Shown here one piece after another: positions 16,532 to 26,050 of a DNA stretch of 64,000 nt (position 1 is its first letter; each line of letters begins with the position of its first letter). The DNA lies in assembly GCA_010672825.2 (NCBI GenBank), contig JAAHFU020000001.1:1860001-1924000 (forward strand), in the 5' to 3' direction. The DNA is from Leptolyngbya sp. SIO1E4 (GTDB taxonomy: Bacteria; Cyanobacteriota; Cyanobacteriia; Phormidesmidales; Phormidesmidaceae). A program made the translations under genes and the position numbers. The notes beneath the pieces were generated by a model. That model did no database searches. It saw only the letters and a list, made by a program, of their open reading frames with translations, and was not told the DNA's origin.

Positions 16532-16643
16532 ACGAAAGAGGGAAAGTCAGATCTCTTCGTTAAGCAGGAGACGTTAGAGAAGCGCTAGAGTCTTGCTGCT
16601 GAAGCATGGGTGTGTATTTTGTAGAGAAACAACACAGAGGAAT

Positions 16644-17120
16644 TTAACGATTAGCCAAAATTCGAATTTGCCAAATTACCAGAAACAGCAACACCAAATA
16701 AGCAGCCATCGCCACCAAGACATTGACATCAAAGATATGCTCGCTGCCGTTGAACGTAGGGCTAATGAACAAGGTCGAAAAAGGGCTGACGAAGGGACGT
16801 GAAACGCTGTAAATAAAGCTGGCAAAGGTATTATCAGGATTGGCTGCCGTTAGCCGTAATAGAAATCGCGCTCCCAAAAGCAGCTCCAAAACTCCCACAA
16901 GATAACTCAGCATCTGAGTCAGCTTGCCCGCTAGCGTGACGCGGCGTGCCTTAATAACGCGCGCACCTTCCTGCCGCAACCGTTGGGCTTCCGCTTCCTG
17001 AGCGTGATACTGCGCTTGTTCTGGAGAATAGCCACGATACTCAGAATCAGCATTATAAGCCTCAGGTCTTTGAGGCTGGTGAGGATCGGGTTTTTGCTGG
17101 TGATTGTTGGAATGGCTCAT
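16644..17120 (-). CDS. YggT family membrane protein
   Basis: A 158-residue protein. The first 55 residues are hydrophilic, rich in Gln, His, Pro and Tyr. The C-terminal 90 residues carry two membrane segments (about 68-92 and 130-152) separated by a loop with the YggT/Ycf19-like signature SVSRPFVSPFSTLF. YggT proteins are small membrane proteins found beside cell-division or photosynthesis genes. In cyanobacteria and plastids the family influences nucleoid or thylakoid organisation. It is monocistronic here. The 349-base gap that follows (17121-17469) shows no gene. Confidence 0.75.
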   Translation of the reverse strand: MSHSNNHQQKPDPHQPQRPEAYNADSEYRGYSPEQAQYHAQEAEAQRLRQEGARVIKARRVTLAGKLTQMLSYLVGVLELLLGARFLLRLTAANPDNTFASFIYSVSRPFVSPFSTLFISPTFNGSEHIFDVNVLVAMAAYLVLLFLVIWQIRILANR

Positions 17121-17469
17121 AGCTCCTCTAGCTGCAGCATAGCGTCAGATACGAAACTGCTAGCCATCATCAGTCTATCTGGCACCCCTATTGTCGTGAA
17201 CTTTACCAGGCTATTCGCTTTTCTCGCCAGGGCCATCTTTCAATAGACATAGACAAGTCCATCAAAAACACTCAGCCCACCATCAGAGATATTGCCGTAC
17301 GCATTGGTGTTAAGACAGCCCAAATAGCTAAACGGCCCTCTCATCCAGTTTTTGATTTTGCCTTCTGCCTTCTGATTTTTACCTTTTGTTTAGCCCGCTT
17401 GTGATATTTTACACCTCACCCCTCACCCGAAGTTTGCTCACGGCTCCCCTGAAGAGCCTTTCAGGGCTA

Positions 17470-18882
17470 TTAAGCGCTTACCAGCTCATAGAAAAGCTGA
17501 TGCATTTCTGTCTTCAAGACTGTCAAGGCACACTCCACATCCCCTTCCTGCAGTGTTTGATGCCGTTGAGCATCTCTTAGACAGTGCACAACCACCACCC
17601 TGGCCAACAACTGTCCTAACTGCATCAGACTGCGCTGGGGCATATCGTAGTTAGGGCTGATGGCCATAAAGCGATCGCACAGCGATACATCAGCCAGTTT
17701 TGTCAGTTCAAACGCCTGTAGAAACTGTGGAAAATTGTCTATCCTACGTGCCTGCATGTCCTTAATGAGCAACCAGGCAATTTGCATAGACAGAATATCG
17801 TTAGAGCCATCCAAAATCTGAAAGGGGCGGCTATCAGCAAAGGCCATTTCTGGAAAACTAAACCGCCGATACCCCATCCCGCCATAGAGCTGCTGCAAAG
17901 AGTGTGATGCCTTCAACATCAGATCACTGATGATGACTTTGTAGACATCGGCGAGCAAAGTTTTATCGGCCAAAGGCTGATAGACGTTGATGAGAGTAAG
18001 GCTATGTTCAAACAACACAGCACAAATAGTTTTCCAGGCTCTCAAATGCTCTAGGCGAAATTTCACTAGATCATAGGTTTTGAGCGCTTTTTTATTCACC
18101 TGGCGCAGCTCGGCATAGCTTTCTGCTTCTTCTTGAATTCTGGTAAAAAATCCTAACCCCATGGCTGGAAAAGCCAGGCGAGCTGTATTAAAAACATCCA
18201 TAATTAACGGATTTCTTTTGCCACTCGGAAAGGTGAGTTTTCGATGGGTAGGAATCTCCACATTAATCTCATTTTTGCCGTACTGCATCATGAGCAAACC
18301 AGGGGTATGATAACGCTCGGCAATTTGCATACCCCCCTGGCTCATCTCATGCAAAAAGAAGTCAACATTTCCAGCAAGTTTGCCATCTGGAGTCTTAGCT
18401 CGCGCGGCAATGAGAAACCATTCAGTTTCCCCAGAGAGCCCCTGCCAATGCTTCATTCCTGAAATGGAATACCCTTGATGGGTCGGGCAATAATAGGTTT
18501 GCATTCCGAGTGCATCTGACCCGTGATCTGGCTCGGTAATGGCAATCCCACCAATCTCACCAGCCATCAGTCGAGGAAAGATTTCATCCTTCGTAGCTGA
18601 GCTTGCATGCTTCACCAAGGTAGAGGTGAAAAGCAGCTGAATAATCATAATTCGTAACGATAACGGTAGCGCAAAGTAAGAGGCGATCGCGAGTAAATGA
18701 AAAGTTGTTTTTGTACTGAGTTTTCCTCCATACGGAGATGGAATGCAGGGCACCATAATGCCTACATCCACTAGCTGCATCCAATGCTCTTTTGTGAACG
18801 GGCGTTGATAGAGATCAGCACTCTTGCTAAAGAGATCATCTAGGACAGATCGAACTTGGCCGAGGAGATGTTCCTGATGCAT
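17470..18882 (-). CDS. Acyl-CoA dehydrogenase family protein with Asp at the catalytic base position
   Basis: A 470-residue flavoprotein of the acyl-CoA dehydrogenase fold. N-terminal helices are followed by the ITEPDHGSDA beta-domain motif, and a C-terminal four-helix bundle contains LYGGMGYRRFSFPE and FQILDGSNDI. In medium-chain enzymes the last segment reads IYEGT, with Glu as the base; here Asp takes that place. Cyanobacteria usually lack a beta-oxidation cycle and no thiolase or hydratase is nearby, so a role in lipid remodelling or a specialised pathway is more likely. The protein is isolated: the flanking gaps (349 and 316 bases) hold only the tRNA on the far side. Confidence 0.75.
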   Translation of the reverse strand: MHQEHLLGQVRSVLDDLFSKSADLYQRPFTKEHWMQLVDVGIMVPCIPSPYGGKLSTKTTFHLLAIASYFALPLSLRIMIIQLLFTSTLVKHASSATKDEIFPRLMAGEIGGIAITEPDHGSDALGMQTYYCPTHQGYSISGMKHWQGLSGETEWFLIAARAKTPDGKLAGNVDFFLHEMSQGGMQIAERYHTPGLLMMQYGKNEINVEIPTHRKLTFPSGKRNPLIMDVFNTARLAFPAMGLGFFTRIQEEAESYAELRQVNKKALKTYDLVKFRLEHLRAWKTICAVLFEHSLTLINVYQPLADKTLLADVYKVIISDLMLKASHSLQQLYGGMGYRRFSFPEMAFADSRPFQILDGSNDILSMQIAWLLIKDMQARRIDNFPQFLQAFELTKLADVSLCDRFMAISPNYDMPQRSLMQLGQLLARVVVVHCLRDAQRHQTLQEGDVECALTVLKTEMHQLFYELVSA

Positions 18883-19198
18883 AGTTGCTACCCCTTAATC
18901 GTAAACATAGCTAGCTAGCTCTTCAGTAAAGCGTTAAAACCCTGCACGACTCTCGGGTTTGCTCCTTTCAGAAGATATTCGGAACTCTATTATTCTATTT
19001 TTCTAATTCAAGTTGCTGCCGAACGGGCATTTTCACTTTTTGAGATCAGCCCAATTACTGCATCTATTGTGATGCCATTCTGCAGAATATGCGGTATCAC
19101 ACCCAACCATTGATCATTGAAGAGCTCATGGGTTGGCGTGACTAATTAACACGAACCTTAATCAAAGATCCGAACAAACATATTATTTCTTTTGAGTA

Positions 19199-19271
<73 letters not shown>

Positions 19272-19373
19272 GCTCCGCACGGTTTACAATCATAACAGAC
19301 AAAAGGAGCAATTGCACTTAAACCTTAAGAGTCTGTTCCCTGTCGGCCCTTTCACCCTCTCAGCTTTGACTGC

Positions 19374-19910
19374 ATGCCCTCAGGAAAAACCCACGATCGC
19401 ATTACTTGGTGGTGTACACCCTGGGTCAGTTTATTTGCGCGCATGATTACCCAACATTGGGGCTATACGCTGCTCGTGGTCGGGGGGTTTCTCTTTGGGG
19501 GATTCATGTTTGGCCCCGACTTAGATATTCGGTCTATCCAGATCAAACGATGGGGTTGGCTAAGCTGGATTTGGCACCCCTATCGCAACAGCCTGCGCCA
19601 TCGCTCTTGGCTATCACACGGTTTTTTAGCCGGAACCCTGGTGCGGCTGGTGTATCTCTCGGTCTGGATCTTTCTGGGGATTCTGTTTGTGCTGGAGTTT
19701 ACCAACACCTCAGGTAAGACAAGCGTCACCTGGAATGAGTTAGGGCTCTCGATTCGTCAGACGTTTGTGCACCATTGGCCCATTTGGCTGGCGATCGCCG
19801 TCGGCATTGAAGTGGGTGCCATGAGCCATTCTGTCAGCGATTGGCTGGTTTCTGGATGGAAGCGTCAGCCCCACACTACCCGCAAACGCACCTCTCGCCG
19901 TCGAAAATAA
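19374..19910 (+). CDS. DUF2227 putative metal-binding membrane protein
   Basis: A 178-residue protein beginning MPSGKTHDRIT, the DUF2227 signature (PSGxxHD). The acidic/histidine motif GPDLDIRS is at about residue 48, and HRSWLSHG and MSHSVSDWL come later. These His and Asp residues are proposed to bind a metal. Two or three membrane segments are visible (about 28-50, 85-108, 135-155), and the C-terminal tail is highly basic. The function is unknown. It lies 47 bases upstream of mazG on the same strand, so the two may be co-transcribed. Confidence 0.75.
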   Translation: MPSGKTHDRITWWCTPWVSLFARMITQHWGYTLLVVGGFLFGGFMFGPDLDIRSIQIKRWGWLSWIWHPYRNSLRHRSWLSHGFLAGTLVRLVYLSVWIFLGILFVLEFTNTSGKTSVTWNELGLSIRQTFVHHWPIWLAIAVGIEVGAMSHSVSDWLVSGWKRQPHTTRKRTSRRRK

Positions 19911-19957
19911 CCGCCAAGGTCTGCTAAGACTGTATAGACCTGGTTGTGCACCGCATC

Positions 19958-20788
19958 ATGACAAACCCTTCCAACGCCGTCTTACCGCCTGTCTTAGCAG
20001 CTCTGAAACGATTAGTTGACGTGGTGGCCCAACTGCGCCACCCTGAGACGGGCTGCCCTTGGGATCTACAGCAAACCCCCCAAAGCCTCATCCCTTATGT
20101 GATTGAAGAAGCCTATGAAGTCGTCGATGCCATTCAAAGCGGGGATAATGCAGCGATCGCCGAGGAGCTGGGCGATTTGCTGCTGCAGGTTGTTTTGCAG
20201 TCCCAAGTTGCTCAAGATAACGGCGACTTTGACCTGACCGCTGTCGCCCATGGCATTGCCGATAAGCTCATTCGCCGTCATCCCCATGTATTTGGCGATG
20301 TGCAGGTACACACCGCTGAGGATGTGCACCTCAACTGGGAGCAAATTAAAGCCGCAGAAAAAGGCGAAAACCATGACCCTACGCTGCTATCCCCCAAGCT
20401 GCATAAATACAGCCGCACCCTGCCGCCCCTCATGGCCGCCACCAAGATTTCTCAAAAGGCTGCCAAGGCTGGCTTTGAGTGGGAAACTGTGGATGGCGTG
20501 TGGGAGAAATTTCACGAAGAGTTAGAAGAATTTCGCACTGCGATCGCCCATGAACCCAAAGCGAACCAAACGGCAGAACTCGGTGACTTATTATTCACCC
20601 TTATCAATATTGCGCGTTGGCATGACTTAGATCCTGCTGAGGCACTGCAAAGCACAAACCGACGCTTTATCCAACGGTTTGAGCAAGTTGAAAGAGCCGC
20701 AGGCTCATCGCTAGAAAACTACTCCTTAGAGGAGTTAGAAGCCTTCTGGCAGCAGGCGAAAGCAAAGCTCAAAGCGACAGAGCCTTAA
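19958..20788 (+). CDS. mazG: Nucleoside triphosphate pyrophosphohydrolase MazG
   Basis: A 276-residue protein from ATG 19958 (a GTG four codons earlier is possible). It hydrolyses NTPs or dNTPs to NMP and pyrophosphate, cleaning altered nucleotides. Two MazG domains are visible: the first has the classic CPWDLQQT then YVIEEAYEVVDAI and EELGDLLLQV, the second has FEWETVDGVWEKFHEELEEF and AELGDLLFTLIN. The ExxE and EExxD metal ligands are intact in both. Length and two-domain layout match the E. coli type. The gene ends 4 bases before the convergent PBP gene's stop. Confidence 0.9.
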   Translation: MTNPSNAVLPPVLAALKRLVDVVAQLRHPETGCPWDLQQTPQSLIPYVIEEAYEVVDAIQSGDNAAIAEELGDLLLQVVLQSQVAQDNGDFDLTAVAHGIADKLIRRHPHVFGDVQVHTAEDVHLNWEQIKAAEKGENHDPTLLSPKLHKYSRTLPPLMAATKISQKAAKAGFEWETVDGVWEKFHEELEEFRTAIAHEPKANQTAELGDLLFTLINIARWHDLDPAEALQSTNRRFIQRFEQVERAAGSSLENYSLEELEAFWQQAKAKLKATEP

Positions 20789-20792
20789 CGCA

Positions 20793-22724
20793 CTAAGGTT
20801 TCGCAAATTCTGAGGGCTTACGAAAATCTTCAACGGGCACATCTGCTAGGGCCTGTTGCATAAAGTCACGCCAAACTGGGGCAACCAGGGTACCGCCTGT
20901 AGCGCCAGACCCCATCGGCGCATAGTTGTCATTGCCCACCCAAATTGCGGTGGCTAACTGAGGCACATAGCCCACAAACCAGACATCTCGCTGGGAGTCT
21001 GTCGTGCCGGTTTTACCCGCTGCCGGGCGACCAATGCGGGCAGCCGTCCCCGTGCCTCTGGTGATAACGCCCTGCAACACATCTGTTAGGGCCGCTGTTG
21101 CCCACGGATCTAAAATCAGCTGGGGTTTGGGCGTGTTGTCGAGCAGCACATTCCCATTGCTGTCGGTCACTTGCACGATAAAGGTCGGGTCAGAATGCCA
21201 GCCATTGCTGGCAAACGTCGCATAGGCCCCAGCCATCTCCATCGGAGTCAAGTCAACGGCTCCGAGGGGTAAGGAAACGACGGCATCCATCGCACTCTCA
21301 ATTCCTAATAAGCGTGAGACTTCGATAATGCGATCGACCCCTACAGACTGGCCCAGCTTCACAGCAGGCACATTCCGCGACAGCTCTAAAGCTCGACGGA
21401 TGGGGATGTTGCCCATAAAACTGCCATCGTAGTTTTTAGGCGTGTAATATTCGTAGCCATCAGGATAGCTGACCGGAGTGTCCTGAATGACGGTATCGGG
21501 AGTAAAGCGGCCAGATGCAAAAGCGGTGTAATACACAAACGGCTTAAACGACGAGCCCGGCTGTCGTTGAGCTTGCACAGCCCGGTTGAATTGACTGGTG
21601 GTGTAGTCAACCCCACCCACCATTGCCTTGACAAAATGAGTGCGGGGATCAATCGCCACCAGGGCCATTTGATCAGCGGCGACCCCGCGCCGACGTAATT
21701 GGGCATGGTTTCGCTGCACGGTTTCCTCAGCCATCCGCTGCATGTTGAGGTCAACGGTTGTTTGAACCCGCATCCCTCCTTTCAGCACAGCATCATTGCC
21801 GAAAATTTCTTTCAGCTCTTGAACCACAGCCTCGGTGACATAGGGCGCAACGCTCGTGCGGAAGGAGGTAATTTCTCCTACCAGCAGGGGTTGAGCTTTC
21901 GCAGCCGCTTCTTCTTCGGCCGTAATCCACCCCAGCTGCCGCATACGCCCTAGCACGGTTGCCTGGCGCTGTTTGGCCACAGGATAGTTAACAAAGGGGC
22001 TATATTCTTCAGGAGCCTGAATTAGCCCGGCCATCATCGCGGCTTCAGCCAGGGTCAAATCTGCCGCAGACTTATTGAAATAACTTTGGGCAGCGGTTTC
22101 TGCCCCATAGGTGTTATGCCCCCAATAGACCTGATTGAGATACATCTCTAAAATCTGGTCTTTTTCAAAAATCTGCTCTAGTCGCAGTGATAGAACAGCT
22201 TCTGCAACTTTACGGCTAATGGCCTGCTGCGGAGTTAAAAAGAGGTTCTTCACCAACTGCATGGTGATCGTTGACCCCCCCTCTACCGTTGAACCCGCTT
22301 GGACATTCGCCAGTAAAGCCCGACCAACGCTACTGGGGTTAATCCCCTGGTGGGAATAGAAGTAGCTGTCTTCAATCGCCAATACCGCCCGCTTCAGGGT
22401 CGGAGACACCTCATCTAGATCAACGACTTCACGGTTCGCCTCATCGTGCAGGCTATCAAGCAGCGTGCCATTGATGTCATAAATGTAGCTAGTTTCACTG
22501 GGCAGATAGTTCCGCAAGACCCTCACATCGGGAAGGTTGCGAAAACTGATGGCTAACCCTACCAGCCCCCCAGCAGCCACAGAGCTGGCCAGCATCGTAG
22601 TGCCCAGAAGCGTGGCCACCGTAATTTGCCCAACATCTTGAATAAACTTGATGACATCGGGGGTAGCGCGGGTAGAGCGTGCGTCACGCCGCTTGGAAAC
22701 CGTGTTAGTAGACACTTTTAACAA
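20793..22724 (-). CDS. Class A penicillin-binding protein (PBP1A type)
   Basis: A 643-residue bifunctional peptidoglycan synthase. A cytoplasmic tail and one membrane segment (about 32-60) precede the GT51 glycosyltransferase domain (about 85-260). That domain has the catalytic EDSYFYSHQG and GGSTITMQLVKNLF motifs. The transpeptidase domain follows, with SxxK in GSSFKPF, SxN in SRNVP and KTGT. The C-terminus is short. The start is uncertain: TTG 22724 is given, and a GTG three codons downstream is equally likely. It polymerises and cross-links murein in the periplasm. It is divergent from tyrS and convergent with mazG. Confidence 0.9.
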   Translation of the reverse strand: MLKVSTNTVSKRRDARSTRATPDVIKFIQDVGQITVATLLGTTMLASSVAAGGLVGLAISFRNLPDVRVLRNYLPSETSYIYDINGTLLDSLHDEANREVVDLDEVSPTLKRAVLAIEDSYFYSHQGINPSSVGRALLANVQAGSTVEGGSTITMQLVKNLFLTPQQAISRKVAEAVLSLRLEQIFEKDQILEMYLNQVYWGHNTYGAETAAQSYFNKSAADLTLAEAAMMAGLIQAPEEYSPFVNYPVAKQRQATVLGRMRQLGWITAEEEAAAKAQPLLVGEITSFRTSVAPYVTEAVVQELKEIFGNDAVLKGGMRVQTTVDLNMQRMAEETVQRNHAQLRRRGVAADQMALVAIDPRTHFVKAMVGGVDYTTSQFNRAVQAQRQPGSSFKPFVYYTAFASGRFTPDTVIQDTPVSYPDGYEYYTPKNYDGSFMGNIPIRRALELSRNVPAVKLGQSVGVDRIIEVSRLLGIESAMDAVVSLPLGAVDLTPMEMAGAYATFASNGWHSDPTFIVQVTDSNGNVLLDNTPKPQLILDPWATAALTDVLQGVITRGTGTAARIGRPAAGKTGTTDSQRDVWFVGYVPQLATAIWVGNDNYAPMGSGATGGTLVAPVWRDFMQQALADVPVEDFRKPSEFAKP

Positions 22725-22749
22725 TGACTTTAACCAGGGGGGGTTTGTG

Positions 22750-22785
22750 GCTCAGGGTTTTGCAATTGCTCAAGGTTTTGCAATT
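22750..22785. repeat. Tandem 18-mer in the PBP/tyrS divergent region
   Basis: GCTCAGGGTTTTGCAATT (22750-22767) is repeated at once with a single change (22768-22785). It lies 26 bases upstream of the PBP start and about 170 bases upstream of tyrS, in the shared promoter region. It may be a paired binding site for a regulator. Confidence 0.6.
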
Positions 22786-22953
22786 ATAGAAGTCTTGGCT
22801 TGCAAACGGTAGAAATGCTCTGCTTGGCAACAGGATAAAGTAACTAGCCTTAGCCTGCCACTTTCTAGGGACATTGACCACCTATCGTTAATACCCCGCT
22901 TAACATGAGGGGGGGATGCATCAGTGTTGGTTTATAAGAGAGTCTTCGCTCCT

Positions 22954-24168
22954 ATGGTGCCAATTCCAGAAAAATTTCAATGGATATATCGGGGAATTAC
23001 TGAAGTCTTTCCGGATCAGCCAGATACCGATGACGAGCAGCAGAATCTCCTGACGCTTCTACAAACCTGCGATCGCCCCCTGCGCATCAAGCTGGGCATT
23101 GACCCGACCGGGGCAGAAATTCATCTGGGGCACAGTATCCCAGTGCGGAAGCTGCGGGCTTTTCAGGATGCGGGGCATACCGCCATTCTGCTGATTGGCG
23201 ACTTTACCGCTCGCATCGGTGACCCCACTGGCAAATCTGAGGTGCGCAAGCAGTTAACGGAAGCTGAGGTCAAAGCCAACGCTCAAACGTATCTGGATCA
23301 GGTGCGCCCGATCTTAGATTTCGATACACCAGGGCGACTCGAAATTCACTACAACTCGACATGGCTCTGCGATCTTGATCTGGCGAAAATTCTAGAACTC
23401 TTTTCCACCATGACCGTGGGTCAAATGCTTGCCAAGGAAGGATTTGCAGAACGGTATGAAAAAGGCAACCCGGTCTTCCTGCACGAGTTTTTCTATCCAT
23501 TGATGCAGGGCTATGATTCTGTGGCCCTTAAAGCAGATATTGAACTGGGGGGCACGGATCAAAAATTTAATATTGCCGTCGGTCGAGATTTGCTCCGCCA
23601 CTTTGGCATGCGCCCCCAGTTTGGCATGCTGCTGCCGCTGCTGCTCGGAACGGATGGAACCCAAAAGATGTCGAAATCTTTGGGCAACTATGTCGGGCTG
23701 CAGGAAGATCCCCTGACCATGTATTCCAAGCTCGAAAAAACCCCTGATGCCTTGATTGAGCAGTATGTTGAACTGCTGACGCAGCTCCCCTTAGATAGCT
23801 TGCCAGAGTCACCCCGCGATCGCCAAAAGCTACTGGCCCTTGAGGTGACGCGCCAGTTCCACGGAGAAGCGGCAGCTCAGCAAGCTCAGAAAGATGCGTT
23901 GAACCTAGTGCAGGGGAGCGGCGGGGCAGAAAGTGTCCCGGAATTTTCCCTGGCAGCGGTTAACTTCCCAGCAAAAGCGTTTTATTTACTAGGGGCGACG
24001 CCCCTCTGTGCCAGCAGCAGCGAGGCGCGACGGCAAATCCAGGGAGGGGCCGTTAAGCTAGACGGTGATCGCATTGGCGACCCCAACCTTACTTTCGAGA
24101 ACGCCCCTGCCCTGGTCGGCAAAGTCATTCAGGTCGGCAAGAAAAAGTTCGTCCGCCTGGTGGAATAA
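22954..24168 (+). CDS. tyrS: Tyrosyl-tRNA synthetase
   Basis: A 404-residue class I aminoacyl-tRNA synthetase that charges tRNA-Tyr. The HIGH box is HLGH in the [15 protein letters not shown] segment and the KMSKS box is in [12 protein letters not shown]-terminal S4 RNA-binding domain covers about residues 335-404. ATG 22954 is chosen because the product then begins like other cyanobacterial TyrS; a GTG at 22924 has a purine-rich GAGGGGGG upstream and cannot be excluded. No T-box leader is seen. pyrF follows in the same direction. Confidence 0.93.
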   Translation: MVPIPEKFQWIYRGITEVFPDQPDTDDEQQNLLTLLQTCDRPLRIKLGIDPTGAEIHLGHSIPVRKLRAFQDAGHTAILLIGDFTARIGDPTGKSEVRKQLTEAEVKANAQTYLDQVRPILDFDTPGRLEIHYNSTWLCDLDLAKILELFSTMTVGQMLAKEGFAERYEKGNPVFLHEFFYPLMQGYDSVALKADIELGGTDQKFNIAVGRDLLRHFGMRPQFGMLLPLLLGTDGTQKMSKSLGNYVGLQEDPLTMYSKLEKTPDALIEQYVELLTQLPLDSLPESPRDRQKLLALEVTRQFHGEAAAQQAQKDALNLVQGSGGAESVPEFSLAAVNFPAKAFYLLGATPLCASSSEARRQIQGGAVKLDGDRIGDPNLTFENAPALVGKVIQVGKKKFVRLVE

Positions 24169-24285
24169 CGCTCTAGGGTATTGGCAAGGTGCAGTCTCAG
24201 GTCTCAAAGCGCACCCGAGCCCAAACCCCCAGCCCCTATGTTGACCCAGATATCCCGCACTCAATCAAAAGGGCCATCCCCCTCC

Positions 24286-25014
24286 ATGACGCGCAGCCAC
24301 CTCTCCCCTGCAGAGCGCATCATCGTTCCCTTAGATGTTGCCAGTGAAGCAGAAGCCCGTACCCTGATTCAGCAACTTCCCCACGTCACGTTTTGGAAGG
24401 TGGGACTAGAACTCTTTGTCAGCACTGGGCCGCGCATTGTAGACCTGCTGAAAGACCAGGGTAAACAGGTTTTCCTGGATCTCAAATTTCATGACATTCC
24501 TAACACAATGGCGGGAGCCTGCCGCGCAGCCGGGCAATACGGCGTCGATCTGCTCACCGTTCATGCAACGGCAGGGCCAACGGCGCTCGCCGCAGCCCTC
24601 ACCGCCGCGACAGAAGGGGCAACCCTCACAGGCCAACCCTCACCCAAGCTAATCGCGGTCACCGTGCTGACCAGCATCAGCGGGCGATCGCTAGCGGTTG
24701 ATCTCAAAGTGCCACTAGAACTGTCAGACTACGCCCTTCAAATGGCATTGCTTGCCCAACAAAGTGGCCTAGCTGGAAGTGTTTGCTCACCCCAAGAAGC
24801 AGCTTTGTTGCGGCGCTGTTGTGGGGCGGACTGGTTACTGGTATGCCCTGGGGTAAGACCACATTGGGCACAAACAGGCGATCAGCAACGTGTGATGACG
24901 CCGAAGGCAGCTATTAAGGCAGGTGCAGACTATTTAGTCATCGGTAGGCCGATCCGTCAGGCCACAGATCCTAGTGGAGCGTTTCAACGCATCTGTGATG
25001 ACCTATCAGACTAA
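24286..25014 (+). CDS. pyrF: Orotidine 5'-phosphate decarboxylase
   Basis: A 242-residue TIM-barrel enzyme that makes UMP from OMP in the last step of pyrimidine synthesis. The active-site [11 protein letters not shown] holds the catalytic Asp-Lys-Asp set, IIVPLDV is the first strand, and CPGVRP and VIGRPI near the end bind phosphate. Start ATG 24286 gives the usual family length; the frame is open further upstream to 24181 but that part is Pro/Ser-rich and unlike the family. It lies 117 bases downstream of tyrS on the same strand. Confidence 0.93.
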   Translation: MTRSHLSPAERIIVPLDVASEAEARTLIQQLPHVTFWKVGLELFVSTGPRIVDLLKDQGKQVFLDLKFHDIPNTMAGACRAAGQYGVDLLTVHATAGPTALAAALTAATEGATLTGQPSPKLIAVTVLTSISGRSLAVDLKVPLELSDYALQMALLAQQSGLAGSVCSPQEAALLRRCCGADWLLVCPGVRPHWAQTGDQQRVMTPKAAIKAGADYLVIGRPIRQATDPSGAFQRICDDLSD

Positions 25015-25040
25015 ATAGCCAATGCCTTGATGTGTCTGCT

Positions 25041-25232
25041 CTAACTTTGGCGACGGAATCGTCTTCTCTGACGACGCCTAGCAACTTCTTTACGCTTTCG
25101 CTTCTCTGCAGGGGTTTCAAAGTGGCGGTTCTTTTTCATGTCTGCGAAAATGCCCGCGCTAGAAACTTTACGCTTAAACCGCCGAAGAACAGATTCGAGC
25201 TGTTCATTTTCCCCAACTACCACTTGGGCCAT
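25041..25232 (-). CDS. rpsU: 30S ribosomal protein bS21
   Basis: A 63-residue very basic protein with the bS21 pattern [20 protein letters not shown] and an Arg-rich tail ([12 protein letters not shown]). AGGAG lies 8 bases before the ATG. It assists translation initiation on the 30S subunit. It sits downstream of the RNA-binding protein gene, the classic cyanobacterial rbp-rpsU arrangement, with a strong terminator between the two. Expression may come from read-through or from its own promoter. Confidence 0.93.
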   Translation of the reverse strand: MAQVVVGENEQLESVLRRFKRKVSSAGIFADMKKNRHFETPAEKRKRKEVARRRQRRRFRRQS

Positions 25233-25274
25233 TCAGTTTTCTCCTACGCTTGATATGTTTAAATTCAATCGAAC

Positions 25275-25320
25275 AAAAACCTAGCCAGGATAGATGGATA
25301 AATCCCCTATCCTGGCTAGG
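25275..25320 (-). terminator. Terminator/attenuator between rbp and rpsU
   Basis: On the minus strand CCTAGCCAGGATAG (25320-25307) pairs perfectly over 14 bases with CTATCCTGGCTAGG (25293-25280), with a 13-base loop and then TTTTT (25279-25275). It follows the rbp stop by 33 bases and precedes rpsU by 43. Partial read-through would set the rbp to rpsU ratio. Confidence 0.85.
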
Positions 25321-25353
25321 CTTGGGAATCTCAGGCTGACACGCAGCCGTAAC

Positions 25354-25689
25354 CTAGTAGCCTTTAGAAAAGTTGCGGTTGCGATCGCCGCCACCGCTCC
25401 AGCCACCCCGGCCACCGCCGCCACCGCCGTTAGAAGGTCGGCGCTCAGTGCGAGGACGTGCCTTATTCACCTTAAGGGTGCGGCCCATCCATTCAGCACC
25501 ATCGAGATCCTCAATGGCAGCTTCCTCCTCCGACTCTTCGGACATTTCTACAAAGGCAAATCCGCGGATGCGCCCTGTCTCACGATCTAGAGGCATTTGA
25601 ATCCGCTTAACGGAGCCATATTCCTTAAAGACTTCGTTGAGATGTTCCTCTGTTGCGTCGTAGGAAAGATTACCTACATAAACCGTCAT
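25354..25689 (-). CDS. RRM RNA-binding protein with Gly-rich tail
   Basis: A 111-residue protein. One RNA recognition motif covers residues 1-80, with RNP2 (VYVGNL) and RNP1 (RGFAFVEM) clear. A Gly/Arg/Ser-rich tail follows. This is the cyanobacterial Rbp type, known in Anabaena to be cold-induced and linked to rpsU; family members bind mRNA and influence its localisation or stability. Here the leader can form a 10-base stem covering the GAGG ribosome site, and a terminator separates the gene from rpsU. Both fit post-transcriptional control. Confidence 0.9.
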   Translation of the reverse strand: MTVYVGNLSYDATEEHLNEVFKEYGSVKRIQMPLDRETGRIRGFAFVEMSEESEEEAAIEDLDGAEWMGRTLKVNKARPRTERRPSNGGGGGGRGGWSGGGDRNRNFSKGY

Positions 25690-25743
25690 AGCTTACCTCA
25701 TGAAATAGTCTAACGAGTCGAGATTGGAATACGGAGGTAAGCT
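25690..25743 (-). promoter_or_regulatory. Leader stem hiding the rbp ribosome binding site
   Basis: In the rbp mRNA leader AGCTTACCTC (25743-25734) pairs perfectly with GAGGTAAGCT (25699-25690), which holds the Shine-Dalgarno GAGG and ends directly at the ATG (25689). The loop is 34 bases. When closed, the stem blocks translation. A temperature switch or feedback by Rbp itself are candidate uses. The rest of the gap up to murG (25744-26050) shows no gene. Confidence 0.65.
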
Positions 25744-26050
25744 TGCAAACCAGAGACAATGGAAACAGCTTCCAGACAACCAGTGAAGACTCAGCCACCG
25801 ATACCTAATCTGCATACCATCATAGCGTTAGTCATTCAATTACAGATCACTTTCAGACAGCGACCCTGACTATCCCGGTTGCATTTCTGGGCAAGTGTTT
25901 GAGGGCATACAGCCACAAAAATTGCACGGGCTTAAGGCACGAATATTCCAAGATCGCAAGGGTCAAATCACCGCTTTCAAACGCCACAGATCTGACGAGC
26001 CTGGCTTTCCTACTGCATCCCTGCATCGACCTCAAAGACAATGGTTCTTC

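Noticed and set aside
22786-22953. A T-box leader upstream of tyrS
   Set aside because: I do not see the T-box core sequence or the specifier loop, and T-boxes are not typical of cyanobacteria.
25373-25600. A Pro/Arg-rich plus-strand ORF opposite the RRM gene
   Set aside because: It is the antisense shadow of the Gly-rich tail of the RNA-binding protein.
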